Positions 1 through 8,606 are shown, counted from the first letter of the stretch. The stretch: DNA of 55,545 nucleotides from DAOUKH01 sp034421515 (GCA_034421515.1 DAOUKH010000072.1:1-55545); one strand, 5' to 3'. A program made the numbers and translations. The notes: generated by a model not told the origin, from the letters alone.

Positions 1-2831
1 GGACTCAACCCCGGCCGCACGAACGTCATGAGGTGGCCCCTGGGATAGAGGCCCATGACCCGGTACTCGGCCGCCATCTTCTCGTAGCCGGTGAAGTCGG
101 CGAGCTCGGGGACAGCGTCCTGTGTCGGTACGGGGAGGGCCCGCTGCCCGTTGCGGGAGGGGCGGGTGGCGAGGCCGGCGTCCCAGAGGGCCTCCCTGCG
201 ACTGGAGGTGACGTCGTCGAAGGCCCCGGCCACCGCCAACGACTCCACGGCTGCGGGCCGGAGGCCCGTCCGCCGCACCAGGTCGCCCGCGCCGTCGTAG
301 GGGCCGCCGCGCTCCCGTTCCTCGACGATGGCGGCGGCCGACTCGGCCCCGACGTCCTTCACGAGCTCTAGGCCCAGCAGCACCGCCCCACCCTGGGGGA
401 CGCACCGGACCCGGCTGCGGTTCACGCAGGGGTTGAGGAAGGGGACGCCGAAGCGGCGGGCGTCCTCCTTGAGGGTCTCGATGGGATAGAAGCCCATAGG
501 CTGGTTGTTCATGAGCGCGGTGAAGAACTCCAGCGGGTAATGGCGCTTGAGCCAGGCGGCCTGGTAGGCGGTGACGGCGAAGGCGTGGGAGTGGGATTCG
601 GGGAACATGTAGTGCCCGTTGATCTTGCCGAAGATCTTCGCCGCCGCATCCTCCGGGACGCCGTTCGCCGCGGCGCCCTCGAGGAAGCGCCGGCGGTGCA
701 TCTCGATCAGGTGCTCGGCGTTGGGCTTGGCGAAGGCCCGCCTGATCTCGTCGGCTTGGGCGGCGGTCATGCCCGCGACGTCCATGACGAGCTGGACGAC
801 CTGCTCCTGCCAGACGATGATCCCGTAGCCCCGTTCGAGGGCGCGCTTTTCCAGGGGGTGGTCGTACTCCCACGCCGCGCCGTGCCGGTAACGCTCGACG
901 AACTGGGAGACGGCGCTGCCCTGCACGCCGACGCCGGGCCGGATGAGGGCGACCTGGTAGGCGAGGTCGAGAAGGTTGCGGGAGCGCAGCCGCCGCGCCA
1001 GCTTGAGCTGGGCGGGCGACTGCAACAGGAAGACGCCCTTCGATCCGCCGGCGCTGATCATCTCATAGACGGCGTCTTCCTCCGGGTCGATCTTGCTCAG
1101 GTCGGGCCGCTTCCCCCCGCGCCGTTCGACGAAGTCGAGGGCTTCCTCCATCTGGTCGAGTACCGGCAGGGAGAGCAGGTCGATCTTGGCGAAGCCGGCG
1201 TCGGCGACGCTGTCCTTGTCCCAGTCCATGATGTAGCGGCCGTCGATGGCCCCGGTCCGCATGGGTACCATCTCCGGGATGGGTGAGCTGCTGAGGACCA
1301 TGCCGCCGACGTGCTGGCCCAACGCCTTGGGCGCACGCAGCAGCCGGGGCGCGAGCGCCGCCAAGTCTCTCCATCCCGGGGCGTCCACCCGTTCTCTGAA
1401 CGAGGGGAGCGCCAGCATCTCCTCCCGCAGGAGCCCGCCGCCGCCGTCCTCGACCTGCTTGGACAGCCTCCGCAGGTCTTCCTTGGGCAGGCCGAGGGCC
1501 TTGCCGAGGTCTTGGATGACGCCCTTGATGGAATAAGTGGCGACGGCGCCGGCGAGGACGGCGAACTCCGGTCCAAAGTGGCGGTGGACCCGCGCGATCA
1601 GGTCGTCGCGGAGCGCGCGGGGGAAGTCGAGATCGATGTCGGGCAGCAGGGTCATGTCCTCCGACATGAACCGCTCCAGGGTGAGGTCCCAGCGGAGAGG
1701 GTCGACATGGCTGATGCCGATCAGGTAGCCGGTGAGCAGCGCGACCGATGAGCCCCGGCCCCTGCCGGGAGGCCGCTCCTCGAGGGGCGTCTCGGGAGAG
1801 ACCAGCCCCTTTTCCTCCATGATCCGTTGGGCGAGCAGGACGATCTCGCGGTAGAGGAGCAGAAAGCCGGCCAAATTGTGCCTGCGGATCAGCCGCATCT
1901 CGTCGGCGAGGCGGCGCTCGACGCGCGGTGACACCGAGCCGTAGCGGCGGACGGCGGCCTCGATGCAGAGCCGCTCCAGGTAGCTCTCGGCGGTGTAGCC
2001 CTCCGGCGTCGCGGGGTCGGGGAGGGTGTAGCCCAGGTCGGTGGCGAGGTTGAAGGAGCAGCGCTCCGCGATCCTCAGGGTGTTGGCGAGAGCGTCGGGG
2101 CGGTCGCGGAAGAGGCGCGCCATCCGCGCGGGAGACTTCAGGTGCAGGTGGTGGTTGGGGCGGAGATAGGGGAGGGCCTGATCGATGGTGACGTTCCGCC
2201 GCGCCGCCGCCAGCGCGTGCTGGAGCCGGTAGCGCTCGGGCGCGTGGTAGAGGACGTCGTTGGTGGCGACCAATGGAGCGCCGGCCTCGCCGGCCAAGGC
2301 GGCCAACTCGCGGTTGCGGCGGGTGTCGCCGGAGAGGAAGTTGCGCTGGACCTCGACGAACACCGAGTCCGGGCCGAACCACTCCCGGTACCGGCTGAGC
2401 AGGTCCGCGGCCTCCTCCCGGCGGCCGTCGAGCGCCAGGTTGGCGAGCGGGCCGTCGCGGCCGCCGGTCAGCAGGACCACGCCGCCGGCATGTTCGGGCA
2501 GGCAGGCGGGGTCGAGCCTGGGCTGCCTCCGGTCGGCGGCGTTGGCCAGGGTGAAGAGCCGGGAGATGTTGGCGTAGCCCCGCCGCGTCTCGGCCAGCAG
2601 GATGAGGCGGGAGCCGTCGGTGAGTGTCAGCTCGGCTCCGGTGATCGGTTGGACGCCGAGGCTGTTGGCGAGGCGGGCGAACTCCAGCGCCCCGCAGAGG
2701 TTGGCGTCGGTGAGGGCCAGGGCGTGATAGCCGTGCTCGCCCGCCTGGGCCAGCAGCTCGTGGGGGTGCGACGCGCCCACGCCGAAGGAGTAGAAGCTCG
2801 CGGCGTGCAACTCGACGTAACCGGCGGTCAT
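1..2831 (-). CDS. dnaE2: Error-prone DNA polymerase III alpha subunit, DnaE2/ImuC type (3' end outside window)
   Basis: Translesion C-family polymerase, the catalytic partner in the ImuB-DnaE2 mutasome. About 943 residues are visible in one uninterrupted frame and the C-terminus runs off the left edge. An N-terminal PHP domain starts at the ATG at 2831; its first metal motif is degenerate (H9 is kept, the second His of HxH is Ala11), so phosphoesterase/proofreading activity is doubtful. The polymerase acids are intact: D398 and D400 in the PDID motif and D551 in KIDLL, with spacing close to E. coli DnaE D401/D403/D555. The start lies 16 bp after the imuB stop, so the two are co-transcribed from the SOS promoter at 4338-4367. 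The lack of an intact PHP site and the pairing with imuB favour DnaE2 over replicative DnaE1. Confidence 0.93.
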   Translation of the reverse strand, partial: MTAGYVELHAASFYSFGVGASHPHELLAQAGEHGYHALALTDANLCGALEFARLANSLGVQPITGAELTLTDGSRLILLAETRRGYANISRLFTLANAADRRQPRLDPACLPEHAGGVVLLTGGRDGPLANLALDGRREEAADLLSRYREWFGPDSVFVEVQRNFLSGDTRRNRELAALAGEAGAPLVATNDVLYHAPERYRLQHALAAARRNVTIDQALPYLRPNHHLHLKSPARMARLFRDRPDALANTLRIAERCSFNLATDLGYTLPDPATPEGYTAESYLERLCIEAAVRRYGSVSPRVERRLADEMRLIRRHNLAGFLLLYREIVLLAQRIMEEKGLVSPETPLEERPPGRGRGSSVALLTGYLIGISHVDPLRWDLTLERFMSEDMTLLPDIDLDFPRALRDDLIARVHRHFGPEFAVLAGAVATYSIKGVIQDLGKALGLPKEDLRRLSKQVEDGGGGLLREEMLALPSFRERVDAPGWRDLAALAPRLLRAPKALGQHVGGMVLSSSPIPEMVPMRTGAIDGRYIMDWDKDSVADAGFAKIDLLSLPVLDQMEEALDFVERRGGKRPDLSKIDPEEDAVYEMISAGGSKGVFLLQSPAQLKLARRLRSRNLLDLAYQVALIRPGVGVQGSAVSQFVERYRHGAAWEYDHPLEKRALERGYGIIVWQEQVVQLVMDVAGMTAAQADEIRRAFAKPNAEHLIEMHRRRFLEGAAANGVPEDAAAKIFGKINGHYMFPESHSHAFAVTAYQAAWLKRHYPLEFFTALMNNQPMGFYPIETLKEDARRFGVPFLNPCVNRSRVRCVPQGGAVLLGLELVKDVGAESAAAIVEERERGGPYDGAGDLVRRTGLRPAAVESLAVAGAFDDVTSSRREALWDAGLATRPSRNGQRALPVPTQDAVPELADFTGYEKMAAEYRVMGLYPRGHLMTFVRPGLS

Positions 2832-2847
2832 GCGCGGTGGCCCGGTC

Positions 2848-4293
2848 CTAGGCGCTCTGCCGGTACCAGCGGGGCTCGTCGCGGTCGCGGAAGAGCGTGA
2901 TCTGCGACCCGTCGTCGAGGCGCGCCCGGTGGTAAGTGCGGGTGAGGGGGCTGGGCATCCACCAGAGATCGAAGCTCCACGTGTCCTCGATGCCAGCCAC
3001 CCGCCGCCATTGTCCGCCGAGCCGGACCGACACGGGACGGCGGGCCGCCTCCTCCCGGACCGCGACGGCGACGGGCGCGGCGAGCGAGCCGATCTCCTGC
3101 CGCCCCGATGGGTCGATCGGCACCCGCAGCGCGCGCATCTCCGGGGCCGGGTGCCAGGGGGCGACCTCGACCACCCTGTAGAGGGCATGGCCGCCGTTCA
3201 TGCGGCCACGCAGCCGACGATCGACCTCGACGAGCCGTCGCTCCCGGCTGTCCCGCATCTCCTCGGTCAGTCCGAGCTGCAGGCCCGACTCGCCGGTGAG
3301 GTCGGAGAGGGCGAGGGTCACCTCTTCGATGGGCGCTTGGGGGTGGTCGGCCTCCAACCGGCTCCTCAAGATGCGAGAGGCGCTCTGCCAGTTCCCCGCC
3401 GCCTGCTTGAAACGGAACGTCCGCTCCCAGGCCGCCTCCCGGTGGAGCAGGCACTCAAGGGCGGCGCCGCCCGCGTACCTTCCCCGCATCTCGGGGCGGG
3501 CGTATGCCTTCCGCAGCAGGGCGTCGACCGCGACGAAGAGGACGTCGATGGAGGAGGTGGTGAAGGGGAGCGCGGCGTGCTCGGCCAGGGCCTCCTCGTA
3601 TTTCATGGGAACTAGGGGGCTGTCGTCGATGCCGCGGGAGCACTGCCATGCCCGTCGGCCCGCTGGGCCGAACCGGTCGTCGAGCGCCCCCTCCGGCATG
3701 GCGGCCACGTTGCCCATCGTATGCAGACCGAAGCGCTTGAGGCCGGTCTGCACTTCGAGCGGGACGGGCAGCAGGTCTACTGAATGGGGCGCGAGGAAGG
3801 CCCGGACGTCCTCGGGGACCTGGCGTGCGCCGAGCGCCTCGGCGGTCCGGGCGGCGACGAGGGCGGGGAACTTCGCGGCCGCCACGCCGACGCGCGGGGT
3901 CAGGTAGGTGGGGACGGCGTCCAGCAGGGCGCAGACGATCCCGGCCTCCCCGCGGTACAGCCGCTCCAGACCGTCCATCTGCACGTAGGCGGTCCCAAGC
4001 TCCGAGCGCTCGACACGGTCGCCGACCGCCTGAAGGGAGGTGAGCATCCGGCGGAAGACCTTGCGGTAGGTGGGCTCGTCGGCTTCGATGACGACGGTGT
4101 CGGCGTGGCGTGACAGGGCCTGCTCCAGGGTCATGCCGACGGTCACGCCCGCGGCGGCCGGAAAGAAGTCGACGACCACGGGCCTGCCGCCCGCGCGGTC
4201 GACGATGACGGCGGGCTTGCCGTCGAGGTGCGGCTGCCGCCGCAGCTCGATTTTCGCCCGCAGGTGTGTGACGAGTACGCAGGCGACCCGCAC
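2848..4293 (-). CDS. imuB: ImuB-like catalytically inactive Y-family polymerase
   Basis: Mutasome scaffold of the DinB/UmuC fold, 481 residues. The GTG start at 4293 follows GAGGAGG with a 4-nt gap. Residues that should hold the catalytic acids are lost: the DxD of strand 1 aligns to V-L-V-T (residues 6-9), and the DE of SIDEAY aligns to L-G-T-A-Y (99-103). This loss is the family signature of ImuB, which does not synthesise DNA but connects the beta clamp to DnaE2. A degenerate clamp-binding motif QLGLT lies at 339-343. It is first in the operon with dnaE2 16 bp downstream. No imuA/recA-like gene is adjacent; the upstream neighbour is an unrelated CaiB gene ending 110 bp before the start. 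Regulation by LexA is strongly indicated by the promoter. Confidence 0.9.
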   Translation of the reverse strand: MRVACVLVTHLRAKIELRRQPHLDGKPAVIVDRAGGRPVVVDFFPAAAGVTVGMTLEQALSRHADTVVIEADEPTYRKVFRRMLTSLQAVGDRVERSELGTAYVQMDGLERLYRGEAGIVCALLDAVPTYLTPRVGVAAAKFPALVAARTAEALGARQVPEDVRAFLAPHSVDLLPVPLEVQTGLKRFGLHTMGNVAAMPEGALDDRFGPAGRRAWQCSRGIDDSPLVPMKYEEALAEHAALPFTTSSIDVLFVAVDALLRKAYARPEMRGRYAGGAALECLLHREAAWERTFRFKQAAGNWQSASRILRSRLEADHPQAPIEEVTLALSDLTGESGLQLGLTEEMRDSRERRLVEVDRRLRGRMNGGHALYRVVEVAPWHPAPEMRALRVPIDPSGRQEIGSLAAPVAVAVREEAARRPVSVRLGGQWRRVAGIEDTWSFDLWWMPSPLTRTYHRARLDDGSQITLFRDRDEPRWYRQSA

Positions 4294-4337
4294 GGCGCCT
4301 CCTCGGTTGCGAAGTCCCCGGAACGACCGGGCAAAGG

Positions 4338-4367
4338 ATGATAGAGAACGTACGTTCTCTCTGTCAA
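4338..4367 (-). promoter_or_regulatory. SOS promoter of imuB-dnaE2: consensus -35 and near-consensus -10
   Basis: Reading leftward: perfect -35 TTGACA (4362-4367), 18-nt spacer, -10 TATCAT (4338-4343, five of six consensus). The spacer is almost entirely the LexA-type palindrome, so bound repressor would block RNA polymerase directly. The GTG of imuB is about 38 nt downstream of the expected start site. The promoter lies in the 110-bp gap after the upstream CaiB gene. Confidence 0.8.
4343..4360. promoter_or_regulatory. LexA/SOS box (GAAC-N4-GTTC palindrome)
   Basis: A perfect 18-bp palindrome, AGAGAACGTACGTTCTCT, with core GAAC (4346-4349), GTAC, GTTC (4354-4357). This matches the Gram-positive/actinobacterial LexA half-site arrangement GAAC-N4-GTTC. 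It overlaps the last base of the -10 and fills the promoter spacer of an imuB-dnaE2 operon, a classic LexA target. No lexA gene is in the window. Confidence 0.8.
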
Positions 4368-4403
4368 AGGGTCGATGACCCAGTGGCGAGGCGGCGCGGG
4401 GAG

Positions 4404-5606
4404 CTAGATGATTCCGCGGTCGCGGAGCTCGGCGATGCGCTCCCAGGAGATGCCCAGGTCCTGCAGGACTTCCTCGGTGTGGGCGCCGAACGCGGGGGCC
4501 GTCGAGCGCGCCTTCCCCGGCGTCTCGCTCAGGCGGACGGGGAGGCCGACCTGGGTGACGGGGCCGGCCTCGGGGTGCTCCAAATCGACGAGCAGCTCGT
4601 TGGCGATGACCTGCGGGTCTTTGGGGATGTCGTCGTATTTCTGGACGGGGCCGCAGAGGACGTCCTTCTCCCGCAGCAGGGCGATCCACTCGTCGCGGGT
4701 CTTGGTGGCGAAGGCGCGGTCCATGATGGGAATGAGCTCGCCGGCGTGCTGGCCTCGGGCGCGGACTTCGTTGAAGCGCGGGTCGTCGCGCAGCTCCTCG
4801 ATGCCGAGGACCTCGCACAGCGCGGGCCAGTAGCGGTCGGGCTGGATGCCGCCGAGGGCGATCCAGCGCTCGTCCTTGCAGCGGTAGATGTTGAACAGGG
4901 GGTTGTAGTTCGTCGCCCGGGGCCGGGGCAGCGGCATTTCGTCGTTCATCAGGTAGCCGTTGAGGGCGAGCGCTTGGAGCATGAGCTGCCCGCTGAGCTG
5001 GGAGACCTCGACGTGCTGGCCCTTGCCGGTGCGCTCGCGTTCGAAGAGGGCGAGCATGATGCCGTAGGCCATGGTGATGGCGCCGGTCTGGTCGGCGAGG
5101 CCGCCGCTGGCGCGGTAGGAGAGCTCGGGGTCGGCGATCGAGAGCAGCTCCATGAGGCCGCCGCGGGCCTGCCCGAGGATGTCGAAGACGCCCTGTGTGG
5201 CTTCGGGGCCGCGCGAGCCCAGGCCGGAGACGCTGCCGTAGACGATGCGCGGGTTGATCTTGCTGACGGTCTCGTAATCGACCTTGAGGCGCTCGACGAC
5301 GCCGACGCGGAAGTTCTGGGTGATCACGTCGGCGCGCTTGGCGAGATCGTAGAAGATCTCGCGCCCGTCGTCGGACTTGAGGTTGAGCGTGATGCTGCGC
5401 TTGTTGCGGTTCATCGATTCGAAGTAGGTGGGGACGCGGCGACCGGCGCGGCCCATGGGCGTGAGGTTGCGGCCGGGGTCGCCGTTGACGGGGTCTTCGA
5501 CCTTGATGACCTCGGCGCCCATGTCGGAGAGCATCACGGTGCTCCAGGGGCCGTTCTGGTAGATGGTGAGGTCGAGGATGGTGATGCCGTCGAGCGGGCC
5601 TTGCAT
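4404..5606 (-). CDS. CaiB/BaiF family class III CoA-transferase (paralogue A of tandem pair)
   Basis: Moves coenzyme A between carboxylic acids through an aspartyl-CoA intermediate. It has 400 residues, the usual single-domain length. The N-terminus LDGITILDLT and motif GAEVIKVE are typical, and the catalytic Asp is D172 in GLADQTG, 19 residues before the RTGKGQ motif. It lies 24 bp downstream of the second CaiB gene with its own GGAGGAACGCC ribosome site, so the two form an operon. The two proteins share long identical stretches around residues 100-128 and look like a recent tandem duplication, probably forming a heteromer or acting on related acids. The substrate is not predictable. Confidence 0.93.
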   Translation of the reverse strand: MQGPLDGITILDLTIYQNGPWSTVMLSDMGAEVIKVEDPVNGDPGRNLTPMGRAGRRVPTYFESMNRNKRSITLNLKSDDGREIFYDLAKRADVITQNFRVGVVERLKVDYETVSKINPRIVYGSVSGLGSRGPEATQGVFDILGQARGGLMELLSIADPELSYRASGGLADQTGAITMAYGIMLALFERERTGKGQHVEVSQLSGQLMLQALALNGYLMNDEMPLPRPRATNYNPLFNIYRCKDERWIALGGIQPDRYWPALCEVLGIEELRDDPRFNEVRARGQHAGELIPIMDRAFATKTRDEWIALLREKDVLCGPVQKYDDIPKDPQVIANELLVDLEHPEAGPVTQVGLPVRLSETPGKARSTAPAFGAHTEEVLQDLGISWERIAELRDRGII

Positions 5607-5630
5607 GGCGTTCCTCCGATAAGTGGCGGC

Positions 5631-6839
5631 CTAGATCACGCCGCGGTCGCGAAAGCCTTCGAGGTCGTCCCAGGAGTAGCCGGCGGCGAGGAGGACCTCT
5701 TCGGTGTGGGCGCCGAACTCGGGCGCCGTCGAGCGGGGCTTGGCCGGCGTCTCGCTGAACCGGATGGGGCAGCCCGCCTGGACCAGCGTTCCCTCCGAGG
5801 GATGTTCGAGCTCGACGACGTAGTCGTTGGCGCGCACCTGGGTGTCGTGGATCACGTCTTCGTAGTCCTGCACCGGCGCGGCGAGCACGCCGTCGTCGTT
5901 GAAGGCCTTGACCCACTCGTCGCGGTCCTTGGCGGCGAAGGCGCGGTCCATGATCTCCATGAGCTCGACGGCGTTGTCGTTGCGCTCGTTGGCGCCGTTG
6001 AACCTGGGATCGTGCTCCAAGTCCCGGATGCCGAGGATGCGGCAGACGTCGGGCCAGTAGCGGTCGCCCTGGACGCAGCCGAGGGCGAGCCACTTGCCGT
6101 CGCGGGCGGGGTAGATGTGGAAGAGGGGGTTGTTGCCCGCCCTGCCGCGCTGCTTGCCTTCGGGCTTGTCGCCGGCGATGGTGTAGCGCCCGATGCTGAG
6201 TCCCTGCAGGAGCATCTGGCCGCCGAGCTGGGAGGTCTGGACGTGCTGGCCCTTGCCGGTGCGCTCGCGGGCCATGAGTCCGGCGAGGACGGCATAGGCG
6301 AGGGTGATCGCTCCCACCTGGTCGGCGATGCCGGCGCCGGCGCCGCGGTAGGTGGGGGCGTCCTCGCCGGCGGAGAGCAGGTTCATCAGCCCGCCGCGCG
6401 AGAGTCCGAGGATGTCGTAGACGCCCTGCTTGGCGTCGGGGCCGAGCGGCCCCCAGCCGGAGACGCTGCCGTAGACGATACGAGGGTTGATCTTGCTGAC
6501 GGTCTCGTAATCGACCTTGAGGCGTTCGACGACGCCGAGGCGGAAGTTCTGGGTGATGGCGTCGACGTCCTTGGCGATCCGGTAGAAGACCTCGCGGCCC
6601 TCGTCGGACTGGAGGTTGAGCGTGATGCTCTTCTTGTTGCGGTTCAGGGCCTGGAAGTAGGAGAAGGAGGCGCGGCTGGAGCCGCTGGCGGGGAGGAGGC
6701 CGCGGCCGGGGTCGCCGGTCTCCGGGTGTTCGACTTTGATGACGTCGGCGCCGAGGTCGGAGAGCATCACCGTCGCCCACGGCCCGTTCTGCCAGATGGT
6801 CAGGTCGAGGATGGTGATGCCGTCCAAGGGGCCGGGCAT
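5631..6839 (-). CDS. CaiB/BaiF family class III CoA-transferase (paralogue B of tandem pair)
   Basis: Single-domain CoA-transferase of 402 residues and first gene of the two-gene operon. The catalytic Asp is D173 in GIADQVG, again 19 residues before RTGKGQ; the N-terminal LDGITILDLT and the NRNKKSITLNL nucleotide-side motif are intact. It differs from paralogue A mainly at residues 45-60 and 128-170, around the substrate pocket, which is what would be expected if the pair handles different acids. A candidate promoter with a perfect -35 lies 70-100 bp upstream. Confidence 0.93.
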   Translation of the reverse strand: MPGPLDGITILDLTIWQNGPWATVMLSDLGADVIKVEHPETGDPGRGLLPASGSSRASFSYFQALNRNKKSITLNLQSDEGREVFYRIAKDVDAITQNFRLGVVERLKVDYETVSKINPRIVYGSVSGWGPLGPDAKQGVYDILGLSRGGLMNLLSAGEDAPTYRGAGAGIADQVGAITLAYAVLAGLMARERTGKGQHVQTSQLGGQMLLQGLSIGRYTIAGDKPEGKQRGRAGNNPLFHIYPARDGKWLALGCVQGDRYWPDVCRILGIRDLEHDPRFNGANERNDNAVELMEIMDRAFAAKDRDEWVKAFNDDGVLAAPVQDYEDVIHDTQVRANDYVVELEHPSEGTLVQAGCPIRFSETPAKPRSTAPEFGAHTEEVLLAAGYSWDDLEGFRDRGVI

Positions 6840-6908
6840 GGAAGGCGACCTCCGGGGCCTCGCGGGGCGCGTCCGTAGGGGAAACGGAGCGGGTTTCGGG
6901 GCGTCATC

Positions 6909-6937
6909 ACAGTAGGACGCGGCCCCGTGAATGTCAA
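6909..6937 (-). promoter_or_regulatory. Candidate promoter for the tandem CaiB operon
   Basis: Perfect -35 TTGACA (6932-6937) on the minus strand, 17-nt spacer, weak -10 TACTGT (6909-6914, three of six). The spacing is optimal, and it is followed by a leader of about 65 nt before the ATG at 6839. Confidence 0.45.
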
Positions 6938-6981
6938 CGAAAGGTGGGGTGAGTGGGCTTCGATGGCCAGTGGTGGTTGGC

Positions 6982-7077
6982 GGGGCCCCTCATCTCAATC
7001 TTCTCCCGAGGGGAGAAGAGACGAGACCTCCCGGCCCCGCCCCGGCTCTCTCTCAGTCTCTCCCAGGGGGAGAGAAG
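6982..7077 (+). repeat. Dispersed two-hairpin repeat, full copy 1
   Basis: It begins GGGGCCCCTCATCTCAATC, then has hairpin 1 (CTTCTCCC / GGGAGAAG), a C-rich linker with ACCTCCC, the word CTCTCTCAGTCTC and hairpin 2 (CTCTCCC / GGGGGAGAG). The same order recurs at 13728, 15147 and, inverted, at 40245 and 46819. It has no T-tract, so it is not a simple terminator. Confidence 0.85.
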
Positions 7078-7109
7078 TCAGAGGGAACGGGCACCCACAA
7101 GAGGCGCGC

Positions 7110-8606
7110 CTACGGGACGCCGATGAGCTCCTTGGCTTGCTCGTAGATGCCCTGGCGCTTGCCGTGGATGATGGCCGCGATCTTGGCCGCCGACATGGGA
7201 TGGACCCAGCGGAAGGGCTCGCGGGTGTTGATGTATTCCTCGACGGTGGCCTGGTGGTGCTTGAAGGCATGCATCTCGCTGAAGTCGTCGCGGGCGGTGA
7301 TCTCGCCGAGGCGGTCGAAGAGCGCCATCACGTCGTAGCCGGAATCGAGGTACTGCTGGGTGAGGGCGACCGTCTCCCGCACCTGGGGCGCAGCGACGAG
7401 ATGGGGGAGCTTGAAGACCGAGAGGTCTTCGACGTGGGGCTGCGACTCGATGCTCTCGGTGATGGCTTCGAGCAGCTCGGCCTGGGAGCGCGGCGGCAGG
7501 GCGGCGGTGTCCTCGCGGGGGTCGTAGTCGAACTTGCCGAGGCTGGAGGAGATCTCCGGGCCGGTGTGCCAGGTCAGCAGGGCGAGGATCTTGTTGCGGA
7601 GGCTCACGCCTTCGATGCCGAGCAGGTAGCGGCGGGTGTTGATGCCCGTCTGCAGGTGGGTGTCCATCGGATTGCCGTAGCTGGTGCGGAGGTGGATGAC
7701 CGCCGCGCCGATGGAGACGGCCTCGCCGGCGCCTTCGAGCGACATACCGCCGGCGAGGGCCTGGGCGATCATCTCGGGGATGTCGTCCAACTCGGTCGAG
7801 GATCCGATGCGGTCGGCGAGCTCGCCGATGGCTTCGGTCTCGGCCGTGGTGGTGGTCATGGGGATGTCGCGGTCGAGGAGCTCGTACTTGTCGAGGAGCG
7901 CGGCGATGGGCTCGAACTTGGGGGTTGCGCCGCCGCGGGACTCGTAGCGGACGGCGGGGCGCAGCAGTACGGGGGCGTACTCCCAGCCGATCTGATCGAG
8001 GGCCCGCCAGGTGTACATGGGGAAGAGGAAGAAGTGGTCGTCGTTGGGGTTCTTGGGGACGGCGAGGTCGAGGATGATGTCGAGGACTTCGCCCGCGGTG
8101 ACGCCGTTCTCGAGGAGGTAGAGCATGGTGGCTTCCGCCGCCGGCGGATAGGCCATGCGCATCGAGCGGCGGAAGGTCTCCTTGGTGACGTCGACGCCGC
8201 CCTCTTCGGGGACGAGCTTCTTCTCGCGGAAGATGAAGATGTTGTTGGAGTCGGCGGGGGCCATTTCGGGCATGATGTAGGGCCCCTGCTCGGGCGAGTG
8301 GACATGCTTGTTGCACAGGGCCACGAACTGGACGACGGCGAGCTCGGCCCACGGTTTGTCGAGACGCTTGGCCATCTGGCCGACGGGGTGGGCGCCGCAT
8401 ATGGGGTGGATAGGGCCGCCGTGGTGCCCCATGGGCAGCTCGGTCGATCGGACCACGGCGAGGGCGCCGGCGCGCACGAGGTCTTCGGGGGAGACGCCGT
8501 CGGCGAGCTTCGCGTGGGTGGCCTCGATGATGTCGTCGCGGGGCGTGGACTCGACGAAGTGCACGAGTTCTTCGACTTCGGGCTCGAACGTGACGGGACT
8601 GAACAT
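7110..8606 (-). CDS. Uncharacterised histidine-rich, probably all-helical protein
   Basis: 498 residues, soluble, with no signal peptide or membrane segment. The ATG at 8606 is preceded by GGGAGG with a 4-nt gap; an upstream in-frame ATG at 8669 lacks this. Histidines cluster at H61-H62, H67, H73, H101 and H103 (motif MGHHGGPIHPICGAH), and further His-containing motifs occur near LLTWHTGPE and HAFKHHQAT. Such spacing could bind a metal or haem, but I do not recognise the family. There is a faint similarity in layout to large helical domains fused to Rieske proteins; that is a weak impression only. It is transcribed alone, divergent from the MFS gene. Confidence 0.8.
   Translation of the reverse strand: MFSPVTFEPEVEELVHFVESTPRDDIIEATHAKLADGVSPEDLVRAGALAVVRSTELPMGHHGGPIHPICGAHPVGQMAKRLDKPWAELAVVQFVALCNKHVHSPEQGPYIMPEMAPADSNNIFIFREKKLVPEEGGVDVTKETFRRSMRMAYPPAAEATMLYLLENGVTAGEVLDIILDLAVPKNPNDDHFFLFPMYTWRALDQIGWEYAPVLLRPAVRYESRGGATPKFEPIAALLDKYELLDRDIPMTTTTAETEAIGELADRIGSSTELDDIPEMIAQALAGGMSLEGAGEAVSIGAAVIHLRTSYGNPMDTHLQTGINTRRYLLGIEGVSLRNKILALLTWHTGPEISSSLGKFDYDPREDTAALPPRSQAELLEAITESIESQPHVEDLSVFKLPHLVAAPQVRETVALTQQYLDSGYDVMALFDRLGEITARDDFSEMHAFKHHQATVEEYINTREPFRWVHPMSAAKIAAIIHGKRQGIYEQAKELIGVP

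Noticed and set aside
4294..6780. Upstream extension of the imuB frame through the CaiB region
   Set aside because: The extension translates to Arg/Pro/His-rich nonsense in the same strand as real CaiB codons; GTG at 4293 with its ribosome site and the SOS promoter between define the true start.
4338..6878. Very long open frame on the plus strand opposite the two CaiB genes
   Set aside because: Composition is Val/Gly/Asp/Leu-rich with no domain content; it is the antisense shadow of two clear CoA-transferase genes in high-GC DNA.
6982..7077. Repeat hairpins read as rho-independent terminators
   Set aside because: No T-tract follows either stem, copies lie in both orientations and before as well as after genes, and the full compound sequence recurs at distant sites, so it is a dispersed repeat.
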